A DNA stretch of 64,000 nucleotides. Source: Bythopirellula polymerisocia. Its GTDB lineage: Bacteria; Planctomycetota; Planctomycetia; Pirellulales; Lacipirellulaceae. The translations under genes and the position numbers were made by a program. Position 1 is the first letter of the stretch. The number at the start of each line of letters is the position of its first letter. The stretch is taken from assembly GCF_007860015.1 (NCBI RefSeq), contig NZ_SJPS01000002.1, forward strand, positions 682,898-746,897. The letters are read 5' to 3'. Under the pieces are notes generated by a model that was not told the DNA's origin, made no database searches, and saw only the letters and a program-made list of their open reading frames with translations. Shown piece by piece: positions 1 through 9,337 of the stretch.

Positions 1-200
1 TAGATATAGGTAAGACAGAAAACGAAGAGAATTTCCTGAGCCCAGTTATTCCCGACAGAACCGTCAGCATCGCAATTACTAGGGAAGTCAATTGCATTTT
101 CACTGATAATGCCGTCCTGCTCTATCTCGAATAGGAATAGAGATCCCACTGCTCTAAACAGTAACAATTGATAGGCGATCTGGCCTGGACGAGTGGCCAT
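1..200 (-). CDS. possible 5' part of an unrecognised gene running off the left edge
   Basis: On the minus strand an ATG at 200 opens a frame with no stop down to position 1 (66 codons). The N-terminus reads MATRPGQIAYQLLLFRAVGS, followed by an acidic stretch and then a second hydrophobic segment. No clear Shine-Dalgarno sequence precedes the ATG. The length without a stop and the composition are suggestive but not decisive. I do not recognise a family. It could be a partial gene, a remnant, or chance. Confidence 0.28.
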   Translation of the reverse strand, partial: MATRPGQIAYQLLLFRAVGSLFLFEIEQDGIISENAIDFPSNCDADGSVGNNWAQEILFVFCLTYI

Positions 201-659
201 TTGGCGGCTAACCCGATGCCAATATCTTTTCAGCGGAGCTGCTCATGCCGCAGGTGGGTTCATTGACTAATGGCATTTAGTGACGTTTGGGGAAACAGGC
301 GGCCAACGCGGCTACGCTCAATTCCAACTCAGATGAACGACAGGTCCAGTTGTAACGCTCTCGCCGATTGCAGCAGTCGCAAATTGCAGTGTGTTTTAGT
401 CGTTTACCGTCGCAACCGGTACGAACGAAACACCCTGAACTGCTAACTCCAATCGAGCTAGCAATTTCTTGAAACTTATCAAGGGTTTTGCGACGGCTCG
501 TCGATATGCCTTCATATCCAATGGAGCGTTAGCCTCTGGCAATCAGAAGCGACCCCTCTCGAACTGGCACAACAACAATACGAAAGTAAGTGCGGTCGAA
601 GGCCTTTGTGATTGCTATGTGGCCACTGTGTTTCCCTCTCAATTTTAGGAGCCTCCCAA
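201..659. other. intergenic region without a recognised gene
   Basis: About 460 bases between the left-edge ORF and the EPSCGC-repeat gene. No coding frame with family-like features was seen on either strand. It should contain the promoter of the repeat gene, but I could not pick a convincing -35/-10 pair. The Shine-Dalgarno sequence of that gene (TAGGAG) lies at about 647-652. Confidence 0.4.
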
Positions 660-1316
660 ATGAAGAATCAAGTCCTTTTGTCGACGCTGGGCGTCGCAAT
701 CGTTCTGAGCTGTGCTGGAAACGCCAATGCGTTCTTCGGCATGTTCGGTGGTTGCTGCGAGCCTAGCTGTGGTTGTGCTGACAACTGTTGCGAGCCATCT
801 TGTGGATGTGCAGACGCATGCTGTGAGCCAAGCTGTGGTTGTGCCGATGATTGCTGCTGTGCCCCAAGTTGCTGCTGCTGCAAGAAGCCAGGCCTCTGTG
901 CCCGTATGAAAGCCCGTCACGCATGCAAGAAAGCCCGCAAGCATTGCTGCGAGCCATCCTGCGGATGTGCTGACAGCTGCTGCGAGCCAAGCTGTGGTTG
1001 TGCTGATGACTGCTGCAACAATGGTTGCGGATGCGAGCCCAGCTGTGGCTGTGCCGATAGCTGCTGCGAGCCATCTTGCGGTTGTGCCGATGACTGCTGC
1101 GACTCCGGTTGCTGCGGATCATGCTGCTGCAAGCCAAAGCGTCAAGGCCTTTGTGCCCGCATGAAAGCCCGTCACGCTTGCAAGAAAGCTGCCAAGTGCT
1201 GCTGCGAGCCAAGCTGTGGCTGTGCCGATAGCTGCTGCGAGCCAAGCTGCGGTTGTGCAGACGACTGCTGCAACAATGGCTGCGGCTGCGAGCCTTCCTG
1301 CGGATGTGCAGGCTGA
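660..1316 (+). CDS. secreted cysteine-rich EPSCGC-repeat protein
   Basis: A 218-residue protein. The start is at 660, not an upstream in-frame ATG, because TAGGAG sits just before it and a clean signal peptide follows (MKNQ, a hydrophobic core, cleavage after ANA). The mature part is almost only repeats: ten copies of EPSCGCA, mostly in CCEPSCGCAD units, and two copies of the basic segment GLCARMKARHACKKA that divide the Cys-rich arrays. Most of the mature chain is Cys, Gly, Ser, Pro, Ala and Asp. The role is unknown. The pattern suggests an exported disulfide-crosslinked or metal-binding envelope protein, which is an inference. A strong terminator follows, so it is probably transcribed alone. 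Confidence 0.8.
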   Translation: MKNQVLLSTLGVAIVLSCAGNANAFFGMFGGCCEPSCGCADNCCEPSCGCADACCEPSCGCADDCCCAPSCCCCKKPGLCARMKARHACKKARKHCCEPSCGCADSCCEPSCGCADDCCNNGCGCEPSCGCADSCCEPSCGCADDCCDSGCCGSCCCKPKRQGLCARMKARHACKKAAKCCCEPSCGCADSCCEPSCGCADDCCNNGCGCEPSCGCAG

Positions 1317-1370
1317 GCTAAGTTAGCATCAACCAAAGGTTAAACAACCTTAGATTGAACCCTCCTGAAC

Positions 1371-1406
1371 GGCCCCTTGTTCTCACGAACAAGGGGTCGT
1401 TTTTTT
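1371..1406 (+). terminator. Rho-independent terminator of the EPSCGC-repeat gene
   Basis: A perfect 10-bp stem (CCCCTTGTTC / GAACAAGGGG) with a four-base loop at 1373-1396 is followed by a T run at 1400-1406. It lies 55 bases after the stop codon of the repeat gene. Confidence 0.9.
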
Positions 1407-1565
1407 GTTGGTACCACTCGCTGCCGATCATAGCTCCCCAGATGATAGAGGTATCTCAAGCAAGTGGACAATTGAAGCCCATCCTGCGATAATTCGGCAG
1501 ATGGGTGGAACAAATTGGGACGCCCCATCATCTCGTCTAGCGGAACATAGCGAGGAACTTGGGTC

Positions 1566-3074
1566 ATGCGTCACTTTCAGTTCACACGATTTCTTATTTT
1601 CTGCGTGCTGCTTAGATGTTGCCTTGAGTCGACACTTTTCGCCCAGCAGGTCACACCCTCCAAAGTCCCCGCGGGCATTAATACCGGCGGTGCAGGTGGT
1701 GCAGCCCAAGCCGACTTCGATACGCTGATCGATCTGATCCAGTCGACCGTGGCCTATGATTCCTGGATGGAGAATGGGACCGGCGAGGGAGAGATTTCGC
1801 CGTTCGCCATCAACGGTGTTTATGCCGATGCCAAGGGGATCTTGCGATTCGTCGAATCGCTCAAAATATCAACGAAGCTGCAGGAAGGTACTCATACACG
1901 CCCGAGCCAAGATATTGCCGACGTGCGTCTTTCGTCCCCGCTGCGGTTTGTCTCGCTACCTCGACTTGAGCGAGCGATCGGGCAGCACCAGCAGGAGCGA
2001 ACGCCTCTCCCCCCCGAGATGCTCACGCTGGCAGGATTGCAAAGCATAGAGTACCTGATCGTCAATCCGGAGACGAAGGATTTGATCCTGGCAGGTCCAG
2101 CTGGTGACTGGCAAATCGGCTTGGATAAATCGCTAGTCAGTGTTGAGACAGGTCAAGCAGTCATACGGTTGGATGACTTGCTTGCCCTCTGGCGGCGACC
2201 CGACGTCTCAGCCCCGTTTGGTTGCTCGATCGTGCCGCGCCAGGAAGCACTCGCCCAGACTCAGGCATTTCTTCAGGTATCTGGGGCCGAGCCGCTTGAA
2301 CCGGGGGGGCGGAAGAAGTGGCTTACTGAGCTCCGTGACACGCTCGGAAGCCAGGATGTCGAGTTCTTTGGTATTGCTCCCACCAGCCATGCGGCACTCG
2401 TCCTCTTGATCGCTGACTATCACATGAAGCTCATTGGCATGGGACTGGCAAACGGCGTCCCAGGTGTGGAGAGTTATCTCGACACGGTGGAATTGAATCC
2501 CGATGGATCAGCCCCTGCAATGAGTGTGTTGCGGTGGTGGTTCACGATGAATCATAGCCCCGTGGCGACTGATGCGGCCCACGAATTTTTTCGGTTTCCA
2601 GGAGATGGTGTGAAGGTCTTGAGTGAAAACGAACTCTTAGCTGCCCGCGGAGAAAGAGTCCATACGAACCAATCTGAAGTGCTCAACGAGCGTTTCGCGA
2701 CCAGTTTCACGACGGACTTTTCGCAGATTAGCCGGGAGTATCCGCTCTACGGTGAACTCGAGAACCTCTTCGATCTCTCGCTGGTGTTAGCGATTATTGA
2801 GAAAGAGCACCTGCTCGAACGTGCCGCTTGGCAGCCTACCTTGCTGAAGGATTCGGAGGTGTTACCACTGCCAATCATAAGAATTCCTCGCGAAGTCCAG
2901 ACGGTCGTTAATCATCGGATGATCAATCGTCGACAGATCATCGCCGGAATCAGTGGTGGAGTCTGGGTAGATAGCCGTCGCACTTTGAAGTTGGAGACTG
3001 CCGATCCGGACCAAATGCCAGTCATTGACTCAAAAGATTTGCCTTCATCCGCCGAGAGTTGGTGGTGGGATTAG
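1566..3074 (+). CDS. secreted planctomycete protein of unknown function (DUF1598-like)
   Basis: A 502-residue protein with an N-terminal signal sequence (hydrophobic residues about 8-24, likely cleavage after LFA before QQV). The next segment, with a Gly/Ala-rich stretch and 'DFDTLIDLIQSTV', recalls planctomycete proteins grouped as DUF1598; this assignment is from memory and tentative. No catalytic motif was recognised and no membrane segment follows the signal. It ends in a short Trp-rich tail (ESWWWD). Its 3' end overlaps by four bases the end of the convergent DedA gene. It is probably exported to the periplasm. Confidence 0.72.
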   Translation: MRHFQFTRFLIFCVLLRCCLESTLFAQQVTPSKVPAGINTGGAGGAAQADFDTLIDLIQSTVAYDSWMENGTGEGEISPFAINGVYADAKGILRFVESLKISTKLQEGTHTRPSQDIADVRLSSPLRFVSLPRLERAIGQHQQERTPLPPEMLTLAGLQSIEYLIVNPETKDLILAGPAGDWQIGLDKSLVSVETGQAVIRLDDLLALWRRPDVSAPFGCSIVPRQEALAQTQAFLQVSGAEPLEPGGRKKWLTELRDTLGSQDVEFFGIAPTSHAALVLLIADYHMKLIGMGLANGVPGVESYLDTVELNPDGSAPAMSVLRWWFTMNHSPVATDAAHEFFRFPGDGVKVLSENELLAARGERVHTNQSEVLNERFATSFTTDFSQISREYPLYGELENLFDLSLVLAIIEKEHLLERAAWQPTLLKDSEVLPLPIIRIPREVQTVVNHRMINRRQIIAGISGGVWVDSRRTLKLETADPDQMPVIDSKDLPSSAESWWWD

Positions 3075-3727
3075 TTGAGGCTCTTCTCCTCAGAAGTCCT
3101 CTCTACAGGATCGTTTTTACTTGCATGGCGAACGAGTACTTCATCAAGGACTTGTTGTCGCTGCCGTCGCAACCACCAGAGAAATGCGATGAGTATCGCA
3201 AGAAGCACGACCAACGTGAACCCCACCTCCGCATCACGAATCAGCTCCACGATATCGTTGCCGAAGTAGTAGGCCAGAGTAAAAAAGGTTCCAACGACTA
3301 AGGTGGCACAGATCAGGTCATAGAGAATGAACTTACGAAAAGGAACACGTGCCACACCTGCCGAAAGATAGACGGGGCCACGGACTCCCACCATGAATCG
3401 AGCCAGCAGCATCACCTTGAACATGTGCCGCTGAATGGATTGCTCAAAATATTCTTCGCGCTGAGCACCGAGCCATTTACTTAGCTTGGGATGTCGCATG
3501 ACCAAGCCATGACCGAAGTGATAGCCAATGGCATACATGGCAGTGTCTCCGAGCAGGGCCCCCACAATGGCGGCCAACAGGGCCAAGACGGGATTCAAAT
3601 TCCCTTGGGAACTGATGATCCCCGCCAAAACGATGGGAACTTCCTCGGGAATGGGAAGTCCACAGCCCGTCAAGAGCAGGAAGACCACGATCCCCACATA
3701 GCCACCACTTTCTATCAAGATATCCAC
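3071..3727 (-). CDS. DedA-family membrane protein (VTT domain)
   Basis: A 218-residue polytopic inner-membrane protein. The typical DedA order is present: a first hydrophobic segment with the GCGLPIPEE motif (about residues 21-29), then GDTAMYAIGYHFG (about 60-72), then LLARFMVGVRGPVYLSAGVA (about 107-126) with the conserved Arg of the re-entrant region, and two C-terminal membrane spans followed by a basic, hydrophilic tail. DedA proteins are linked to lipid scrambling or transport and to membrane homeostasis. The gene is convergent with the upstream secreted-protein gene and may share a transcript with none of its neighbours. Confidence 0.88.
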   Translation of the reverse strand: MDILIESGGYVGIVVFLLLTGCGLPIPEEVPIVLAGIISSQGNLNPVLALLAAIVGALLGDTAMYAIGYHFGHGLVMRHPKLSKWLGAQREEYFEQSIQRHMFKVMLLARFMVGVRGPVYLSAGVARVPFRKFILYDLICATLVVGTFFTLAYYFGNDIVELIRDAEVGFTLVVLLAILIAFLWWLRRQRQQVLDEVLVRHASKNDPVERTSEEKSLN

Positions 3728-3903
3728 TTCGGTCTGTCTCGATTTTCGTTGGTGAATGTGGGTAGGTGGTAAACCAGTGGCTCATCATTGTAACCCGAAG
3801 TGTACCAGAGGCAAAATGCAACGACTTATCTCCTAGGCGAACGCTACATACGACTCTATTCCAAGGAATCGCACAAATGCTGCGTCAACAAACTAGAGCG
3901 GGT

Positions 3904-5019
3904 TCAAGTTTTTCCAATCGTGCTCGGAGTCCAGTCTTCGGGTGGTAGGTTGAAAGCATGAATACTGATGTCCGATTGGTTTTCCTTGGGACACACCAAC
4001 ACGGCTCCAACCTCCGCGTGATTTGCGCAGTATTCGGCCGCTCCTTCAACACCGGATACATAGAACGCAGTTGCCAGGGCGTCTGCTTCCGCCGCCGTGG
4101 GGGCCAGCACGGTTGCTGTAAAGATCCCCTCGGCTGGCCAACCGGTGCGCGGATCAAGAATGTGACCAAATTTCTTCCCCGCAGCTTCAAAATACTGGGT
4201 CGCCCCACCAGCCGTCCCGAGCGATCGATTACGCAAATGAAATTCAGCAATATGGCGATGTGGCTCCAAAGGATGTCGCAGTCCGATGGTCCAGTATTCA
4301 TCGAGGCTGGCGCGATTACATCCTCTGGCCAGGATGCTACTACTCCCGCCATGCCATAAATAGTCGCTGGCTCCTTGTTCGTCCAAGAATTGGGCAACCC
4401 GATCCAATGCGTAGCCCTTGCCGATCGAGTTGAAGTTAATCTCGATCCCTGGTTGCAGAAATTGGATAGTTTTTTCTTGGCCACTGAGTTCGATCTTTGA
4501 AGTATCTACATGCGAGAGAGCCTCGGCAAGTTCCTCTTCATTTGGGATCTGCCCAGTACGTTTCAAAAATCCCCACACTCGCGAGAGTGGCGTGCTAGTG
4601 ATATCAAAAGCCCCGTTGGTCTCCTGAAAAAGGCACATGCATTGTTCCAGCAAGCCGAGCAAATCTGGGTCGACTTCGACAGGGCCGTTGGCCGCCTGCT
4701 TGTTGATATCTATGACAGTGCTTTCTGGTCGATAAATGGTAAGTTGATCCTCGACGGCTTCGATCAAGTCAAAGGCATCCATGAAAGCATTTGCCACCTT
4801 GCGGTCGGCCTGATGGTATTGGACAGCAAATTCACACGCCATTGCACGGCGGCTCGCTCGGACGTGCATGGCGGGATCAGACGGCATGCGATCCACCAGT
4901 GGCCCCACCATCGAATCGAGCCAACCTTGCGCCCATTCCTGAGCCCGATTAACAAGAGTCTCGGCAGCCGCCTTTCCCTGCAAGAAATCACGTCTCGAAT
5001 GATGCTGTCGATCTGCCAT
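3904..5019 (-). CDS. apbE: FAD:protein FMN transferase (ApbE family)
   Basis: A 371-residue protein when started at 5019 (MADRQHHSRRDF); an upstream in-frame ATG at 5103 is less likely. ApbE attaches FMN to Thr or Ser residues of target flavoproteins, for example Rnf/Nqr subunits. Family motifs are visible: RAMACEFAVQ, the IGKGYALDRVA motif, a HGGSSS segment, HILDPRTGWPAEG, and the metal and FAD-binding region APTAAEADALATA. The N-terminus carries a twin-arginine SRRDFL, but the hydrophobic core expected for a Tat signal is missing (KAAAETLVNRAQEW follows). Export is therefore doubtful. No clear target flavoprotein lies nearby. Confidence 0.88.
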   Translation of the reverse strand: MADRQHHSRRDFLQGKAAAETLVNRAQEWAQGWLDSMVGPLVDRMPSDPAMHVRASRRAMACEFAVQYHQADRKVANAFMDAFDLIEAVEDQLTIYRPESTVIDINKQAANGPVEVDPDLLGLLEQCMCLFQETNGAFDITSTPLSRVWGFLKRTGQIPNEEELAEALSHVDTSKIELSGQEKTIQFLQPGIEINFNSIGKGYALDRVAQFLDEQGASDYLWHGGSSSILARGCNRASLDEYWTIGLRHPLEPHRHIAEFHLRNRSLGTAGGATQYFEAAGKKFGHILDPRTGWPAEGIFTATVLAPTAAEADALATAFYVSGVEGAAEYCANHAEVGAVLVCPKENQSDISIHAFNLPPEDWTPSTIGKT

Positions 5020-5139
5020 GCGTCCATTATAGCCCGTCGGTCCCTCAAATGGGCAGAGGCACCGGTTTTGCAATGCCGTGGATAGTGTTACCATTCTTAG
5101 CAATATCGTAAGTCAAGTGCTCGGTCACCCAGGAATCCT

Positions 5140-6477
5140 ATGAGCGATTTAATCATTAGCGTCTCGGGGTTACGCGGCGTCGTAGGAGATTCGCTGACTC
5201 CCGAAATCGCCATTCGTTTCGTCAATGCTTTTTGCCTAGAGTTGCCCCCAGGGCCGATCGTTGTCACGAGTGATGGTCGGCATACCGGGCCGATGGTCGC
5301 TTCCGCAGTACAATCAGCGCTGTTGGCAGCGGGACGAGACTGTCTCGATGGAGGAGTCGCTGCCACACCAACTACTGGCGTGCTAGTCCGTCATCACGAT
5401 GCCGTCGGGGGGATCCAAATCTCGGCAAGTCACAATCCACCGGAATACAACGGACTAAAACTGTTTGATGCCAAGGGTCGCGTTATCCCCTCCGCTGCAG
5501 GTCAACGAGTTCTGGACCGATTTCAATCAGGACAGACACCCTGGAAGATGTTCGATCAACTTGGCGTTGCGAGTTCCATCGAAGACACGACTTCCGCCCA
5601 CTTGGAGTTGGTGCTAGCGATCTGCGATGTCGAGCGGATCCGCGCTCGCCAGTTTCGTGTGCTGGTTGACGCCAACCACGGATCAGGAAGCGTCCTCGCC
5701 CTGCCGCTACTGGAAGCACTGGGCTGCGAGGTCACGATGTTGGGAGGCACGCCCGATGGTCTGTTCGCCCACCCTCCCGAACCGACCTGCGAGAATCTCT
5801 CCTCCGTGCTGAGCGAGGTGCGAAATCAGAGTGCGGCAATCGGATTCTGTCAGGACCCCGATGCGGATCGGCTGGCAGTGATCGACGAACTGGGCCGCTA
5901 TGTCGGCGAAGAGTTCACTCTCGCCATGGTTGCTGATCATGTCCTGCGTCGAACTCCGGGCGCAATCATTACCAATTGCTCGACGAGCCGCATGACGCAG
6001 GATTTGGCCGAGAAGTACGGCGTGCCATTCATTCGCTCGATGGTAGGAGAGGCCAACGTGGTCGACAAAATGATCGAATCAGAAGCTGTGCTGGGAGGAG
6101 AAGGAAATGGCGGAGTGATCGACCCTCGTGTCGGATTGGTCCGAGACAGTTTTGTTGGCATGGGGTACCTTCTAGACGCCATGGCGGCAAGAGAAATGCC
6201 CATCAGTGCGTTGGCTGATGAACTGCCACAATACGCAATCTGTAAATCCAAGGTTACTCTACCAGGAGAACGGGTAGCAGAGTCCTTTTATAAACTCGAA
6301 AACCATTTTGCAGATGCCAAGGGGGATCGCTTAGATGGTTTGCGACTCGACTGGCCTGACAAATGGCTGCTCATCCGCGCGAGCAACACAGAGCCAATCG
6401 TGAGAATAATTGCTGAGGCACCCATGGCAGCCGAGGCGAAAAGTTTATGTAACGAGGCTGCCGCACTACTTTCTTAA
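5140..6477 (+). CDS. phosphohexomutase (phosphoglucosamine/phosphomannomutase family)
   Basis: A 445-residue alpha-D-phosphohexomutase. The phosphoserine loop ISASHNPPEYNGLKLF has its active Ser at about residue 97. The metal loop is DPDADRLAV, the sugar-specificity loop is GGEGNGGVI (the EGNGG form), and the phosphate-binding site is RASNTEPIVRI near the C-terminus. All four domains are present and the length is normal. The family interconverts hexose or hexosamine 1- and 6-phosphates in the cytoplasm. The sequence alone does not decide between GlmM, phosphomannomutase and phosphoglucomutase, so no symbol is given. The gene is divergent from apbE and convergent with mtaB. Confidence 0.9.
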   Translation: MSDLIISVSGLRGVVGDSLTPEIAIRFVNAFCLELPPGPIVVTSDGRHTGPMVASAVQSALLAAGRDCLDGGVAATPTTGVLVRHHDAVGGIQISASHNPPEYNGLKLFDAKGRVIPSAAGQRVLDRFQSGQTPWKMFDQLGVASSIEDTTSAHLELVLAICDVERIRARQFRVLVDANHGSGSVLALPLLEALGCEVTMLGGTPDGLFAHPPEPTCENLSSVLSEVRNQSAAIGFCQDPDADRLAVIDELGRYVGEEFTLAMVADHVLRRTPGAIITNCSTSRMTQDLAEKYGVPFIRSMVGEANVVDKMIESEAVLGGEGNGGVIDPRVGLVRDSFVGMGYLLDAMAAREMPISALADELPQYAICKSKVTLPGERVAESFYKLENHFADAKGDRLDGLRLDWPDKWLLIRASNTEPIVRIIAEAPMAAEAKSLCNEAAALLS

Positions 6478-6482
6478 TTGGC

Positions 6483-7751
6483 TTATTCCGCGACAATTCG
6501 GCCTTCGCCATGTGAGCCAGCGATGACATCCAAAAATTCTCCGGAGGAGGCCGCCCCACTCGGCACCGCCACAGGCGCATAACGACAAGAGGTTCCTACA
6601 TAGTAACCAGGCTTTTCTTCCAATTCGGATTCAACCAAGACGCGAAGTTTTCGGCCTTCCAGGCTGGAAAAATAGCGATCACGTAATTCCGCTTCGACGC
6701 GCGTTAATTCCTGCATTCGTTCGTGCTTGACGCTCTTGGAAAGTTGCTCAGGCATCTCGGCGGCGGGGGTACCTCGACGGGCACTGAAAGGAAAAATATG
6801 GATCTTCGAGAATCCAACTTGTCGGGCTGTCTCACAGGTCTCCTCAAATTCGCGATCGGTCTCGCCAGGAAATCCCACAATAATGTCCGTAGTGATCGCC
6901 GGCTGGTCTAGCCGTTCTTGGAGCAACTGGCAGCGATCAATAAATCGTCGGCTTCCCCAGCGGCGACGCATGCGGCGAAGAACGCTGTCGCTGCCGCTTT
7001 GCATTGAAATATGCAGATGCGGGCAAATCTTTTCGGGATGTTCGGCCATCACCTCGATCAACTCGCGTGTCACTTCGGTCGCCTCGATGCTGGATAGCCG
7101 AACACGAAAGTCGCCCGGCAGCTCGGCAATGGCTCGTACCAAGTGCGAGAGCCGTGTCCAATTCTCTTTGGGTTGGTGGCGATTCCAATCGACACCATAG
7201 TGTCCCAGATGAATGCCGGTGAGCACAACTTCACGATAACCGTTCGCGACAAGGCGCCGCACCTCAGTAAGAATATGTAGCATGGGACGACTGGCGAGCT
7301 CGGGTCTCACCATGGGAATGATACAAAAGCTGCACCTTAGCAGGCAGCCGTCTTGGACTTTGACATAAGCCCGATGCCGACGACCAAAGCCAGAAATCCC
7401 TGTCGGCACATCGGTCACGCCAAACCGGCCTAACAAATCTCCTAGCTCGCGCTTGTCGGTGAGTACCTCGGTCACATTTGGCAGCCGAGCGACCTCTTCC
7501 GGGGCGCGGGTCGCATAGCAACCCATGACGACGATCTTGCTCGCAGGATTTTCCCTTGCCAACCGGCGGATTATTTGCCTACTCTTGGAATCCCCTTCCG
7601 AAGTCACCGTGCAGGTGTTCACAACACACAAGTCAGCAGGATTCCCGCCAACGGCATCCTGGTAGCCAATACCCAGGAGCCCTTCACGTAGGAACTCGGT
7701 CTCGTATTGATTGACCTTGCAGCCAAGGGTTACAGTCTTAAGAGCAGGCAT
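6483..7751 (-). CDS. mtaB: tRNA t6A37 methylthiotransferase MtaB
   Basis: A 422-residue radical-SAM methylthiotransferase. The N-terminal MTTase domain has the three cluster Cys (C11 in TLGCKVNQYE, C47 in VNTCTV, C78 in MGCYA). The radical-SAM triad CLLRCSFC is at residues 136-143. A C-terminal TRAM-like region follows. The N-terminal TLGCKVNQYE motif favours MtaB over MiaB and RimO. It converts t6A37 to ms2t6A37 in tRNAs reading ANN codons. The stop lies only five bases from the end of the convergent mutase gene. Confidence 0.93.
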   Translation of the reverse strand: MPALKTVTLGCKVNQYETEFLREGLLGIGYQDAVGGNPADLCVVNTCTVTSEGDSKSRQIIRRLARENPASKIVVMGCYATRAPEEVARLPNVTEVLTDKRELGDLLGRFGVTDVPTGISGFGRRHRAYVKVQDGCLLRCSFCIIPMVRPELASRPMLHILTEVRRLVANGYREVVLTGIHLGHYGVDWNRHQPKENWTRLSHLVRAIAELPGDFRVRLSSIEATEVTRELIEVMAEHPEKICPHLHISMQSGSDSVLRRMRRRWGSRRFIDRCQLLQERLDQPAITTDIIVGFPGETDREFEETCETARQVGFSKIHIFPFSARRGTPAAEMPEQLSKSVKHERMQELTRVEAELRDRYFSSLEGRKLRVLVESELEEKPGYYVGTSCRYAPVAVPSGAASSGEFLDVIAGSHGEGRIVAE

Positions 7752-7932
7752 AAATATTCGAGCGTATAGAAGTTGGAAACTTGGAAACTCTGAAGGATGA
7801 ATTAATTATGCTAAATGATACACGAAATTGATATCAGGAGCGAACCCCCTCCGGGGTATTTTGACATACAACAAGTTCTACAGTTCTTGCCCACCCCTTT
7901 TTTCTTCTGTTCCCGTCGGCTAGCCTCAAACT

Positions 7933-8751
7933 ATGGCAAAACACGAAAAATCAACCGGGCATTCCGAACGCATCACTGTCCCTGGATTTGCTTCACTCAA
8001 AGGGAGCGGCCAGAAGATTACCATGGTTACGGCCTACGACTACCCGTTCGCCCAATTAGTTGATGCGGCAGGAGTCGAGGCAGTTCTAGTCGGCGACAGC
8101 ATGTCGATGGTAGTCCAGGGGCACGACAATACACTGCCGGTCACTCTCGATGAAATGATCTACCATGCCGAGATGGTTGGTCGGGCCGTCAACCATGCCT
8201 TGGTCATCGTCGATATGCCGTTTCCCAGTTATCACCTCGGCAAACACAAGGCAATCGAAAACGCGGGTCGCATCCTGAAGGAGACCCGCTGCCAGGCGGT
8301 TAAACTCGAAGGAGGCGCCGACCAAGCTGATACAATTCATGCTCTCGTCTCAGCCGGCATCCCCGTGATGGCCCACTGTGGCCTGCGCCCGCAGAGCGTG
8401 CATCAATTGGGTGGGTACCGAGTCCAGCGCGACGCTGCGGCCCTGCTCCACGATTCTCGTGCGGCAACCGAGGCAGGGGCGTTTTCCTTGGTCCTTGAGT
8501 GTATCCCCACAGAAATTGCCCGCCAGATCACGGAGAAGATTTCAATTCCCACCATCGGCATCGGCGCCGGCCCAGGATGTGATGGCCAGGTACTAGTGCT
8601 ACACGATGTGCTGGGCCTAACCAGCGGTCGTGTGCCAAAGTTTGTGAAGGAATACGCCGACTTGCGCACAACCATTACGGATGCCGTTCGCAACTACCGC
8701 GATGATGTAAGAGGAGGTGAGTTTCCTGCCAAAGAACATGGATTTGAATAA
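7933..8751 (+). CDS. panB: 3-methyl-2-oxobutanoate hydroxymethyltransferase
   Basis: A 272-residue PanB of normal length. It transfers a hydroxymethyl group from methylene-tetrahydrofolate to 2-oxoisovalerate, giving ketopantoate for coenzyme A synthesis. Visible signatures are MVTAYDYPFAQLVDAAG, VLVGDSMSMVVQGHDNTLPV (metal Asp in GDS), the VDMPFPSYH motif, VKLEGG, AHCGLRPQS and GIGAGPGCDGQVLVLHD. The enzyme is cytoplasmic. The other pantothenate genes are not adjacent. The gene is divergent from mtaB with a 180-base spacer. Confidence 0.95.
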   Translation: MAKHEKSTGHSERITVPGFASLKGSGQKITMVTAYDYPFAQLVDAAGVEAVLVGDSMSMVVQGHDNTLPVTLDEMIYHAEMVGRAVNHALVIVDMPFPSYHLGKHKAIENAGRILKETRCQAVKLEGGADQADTIHALVSAGIPVMAHCGLRPQSVHQLGGYRVQRDAAALLHDSRAATEAGAFSLVLECIPTEIARQITEKISIPTIGIGAGPGCDGQVLVLHDVLGLTSGRVPKFVKEYADLRTTITDAVRNYRDDVRGGEFPAKEHGFE

Positions 8752-8766
8752 CGAATTCATAAACTC

Positions 8767-9186
8767 TCAGCGGTGCAAACTGCACTTACCGTCTTCACAA
8801 CTTGATCCGCTGAGCCGATAGCGGTTCTTCGCGATCCAGCGGTATATGGGCCGCCAGATGAGCATGCTGCCTGGAAAATGCAACGGTGGAGATGCCCACC
8901 AGAGTCGTCGTAGTCTGAGAGTGAGATATCGCACTGCTTCAGGTCCCCAATGTCTATTGCCATTGTGGTCGACGATACACATTTCCTGCATCAAGCGTTC
9001 GTGCGTGAGATCGGGCCAACGGGCCTGCACCTGGGGATCGTGCAGCGACAAATAAGCAAGCTTTCCTTGGCAATCCCACCAGGGAAGCTTTTTCACTTGT
9101 GCCGTACAAATCCGGCAATCACCGTCGTAAACCACAACGTCGGCGTCAGGTCGCTCATCTGGGGTGGGAAGTTGCGTTTCAGCCAT
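8767..9186 (-). CDS. DCC-family thiol-disulfide oxidoreductase-like protein
   Basis: A 139-residue protein of the DUF393/DCC family. The naming motif is at the N-terminus: DVVVYDGDCRICTAQ, with a thioredoxin-like CxxC pair within YDGDCRIC. The conserved C-terminal half reads RHWGPEAVRYLTLRL and IYRWIAKNRYRL. The C-terminus carries two further Cys. The family has a thioredoxin-like fold, but its substrates are generally unknown. A dispersed palindromic repeat (9206-9237) lies about 20 bases upstream of the start, between this gene and the divergent coiled-coil gene. Confidence 0.85.
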   Translation of the reverse strand: MAETQLPTPDERPDADVVVYDGDCRICTAQVKKLPWWDCQGKLAYLSLHDPQVQARWPDLTHERLMQEMCIVDHNGNRHWGPEAVRYLTLRLRRLWWASPPLHFPGSMLIWRPIYRWIAKNRYRLSGSSCEDGKCSLHR

Positions 9187-9205
9187 TTTTCAGCTCAAAG
9201 GGACT

Positions 9206-9237
9206 TAACGCCCAGGGATTGCATTCCCTGGGCGGCG
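9206..9237. repeat. dispersed palindrome, family copy 1
   Basis: Arms CGCCCAGGGA (9209-9218) and TCCCTGGGCG (9225-9234) are perfect complements around TTGCAT. Nearly the same palindrome occurs at 36164-36197 and a related one at 31795-31824. Here it lies in a divergent intergenic region with no T run, so it is not acting as a simple terminator. Confidence 0.75.
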
Positions 9238-9337
9238 AATTAACTTTACTGGCGTGACTTGGCAACCGCATAGCGATAAAATAGGAATGCTCTCATCATT
9301 CTAACTCAACCGCATTTATAAGCCAGGAGCAACCCTC

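Noticed and set aside
668..1245. Several antisense frames over the EPSCGC-repeat gene
   Set aside because: They are by-products of the repeats, Ser/Gln/His-rich, with no start signals.
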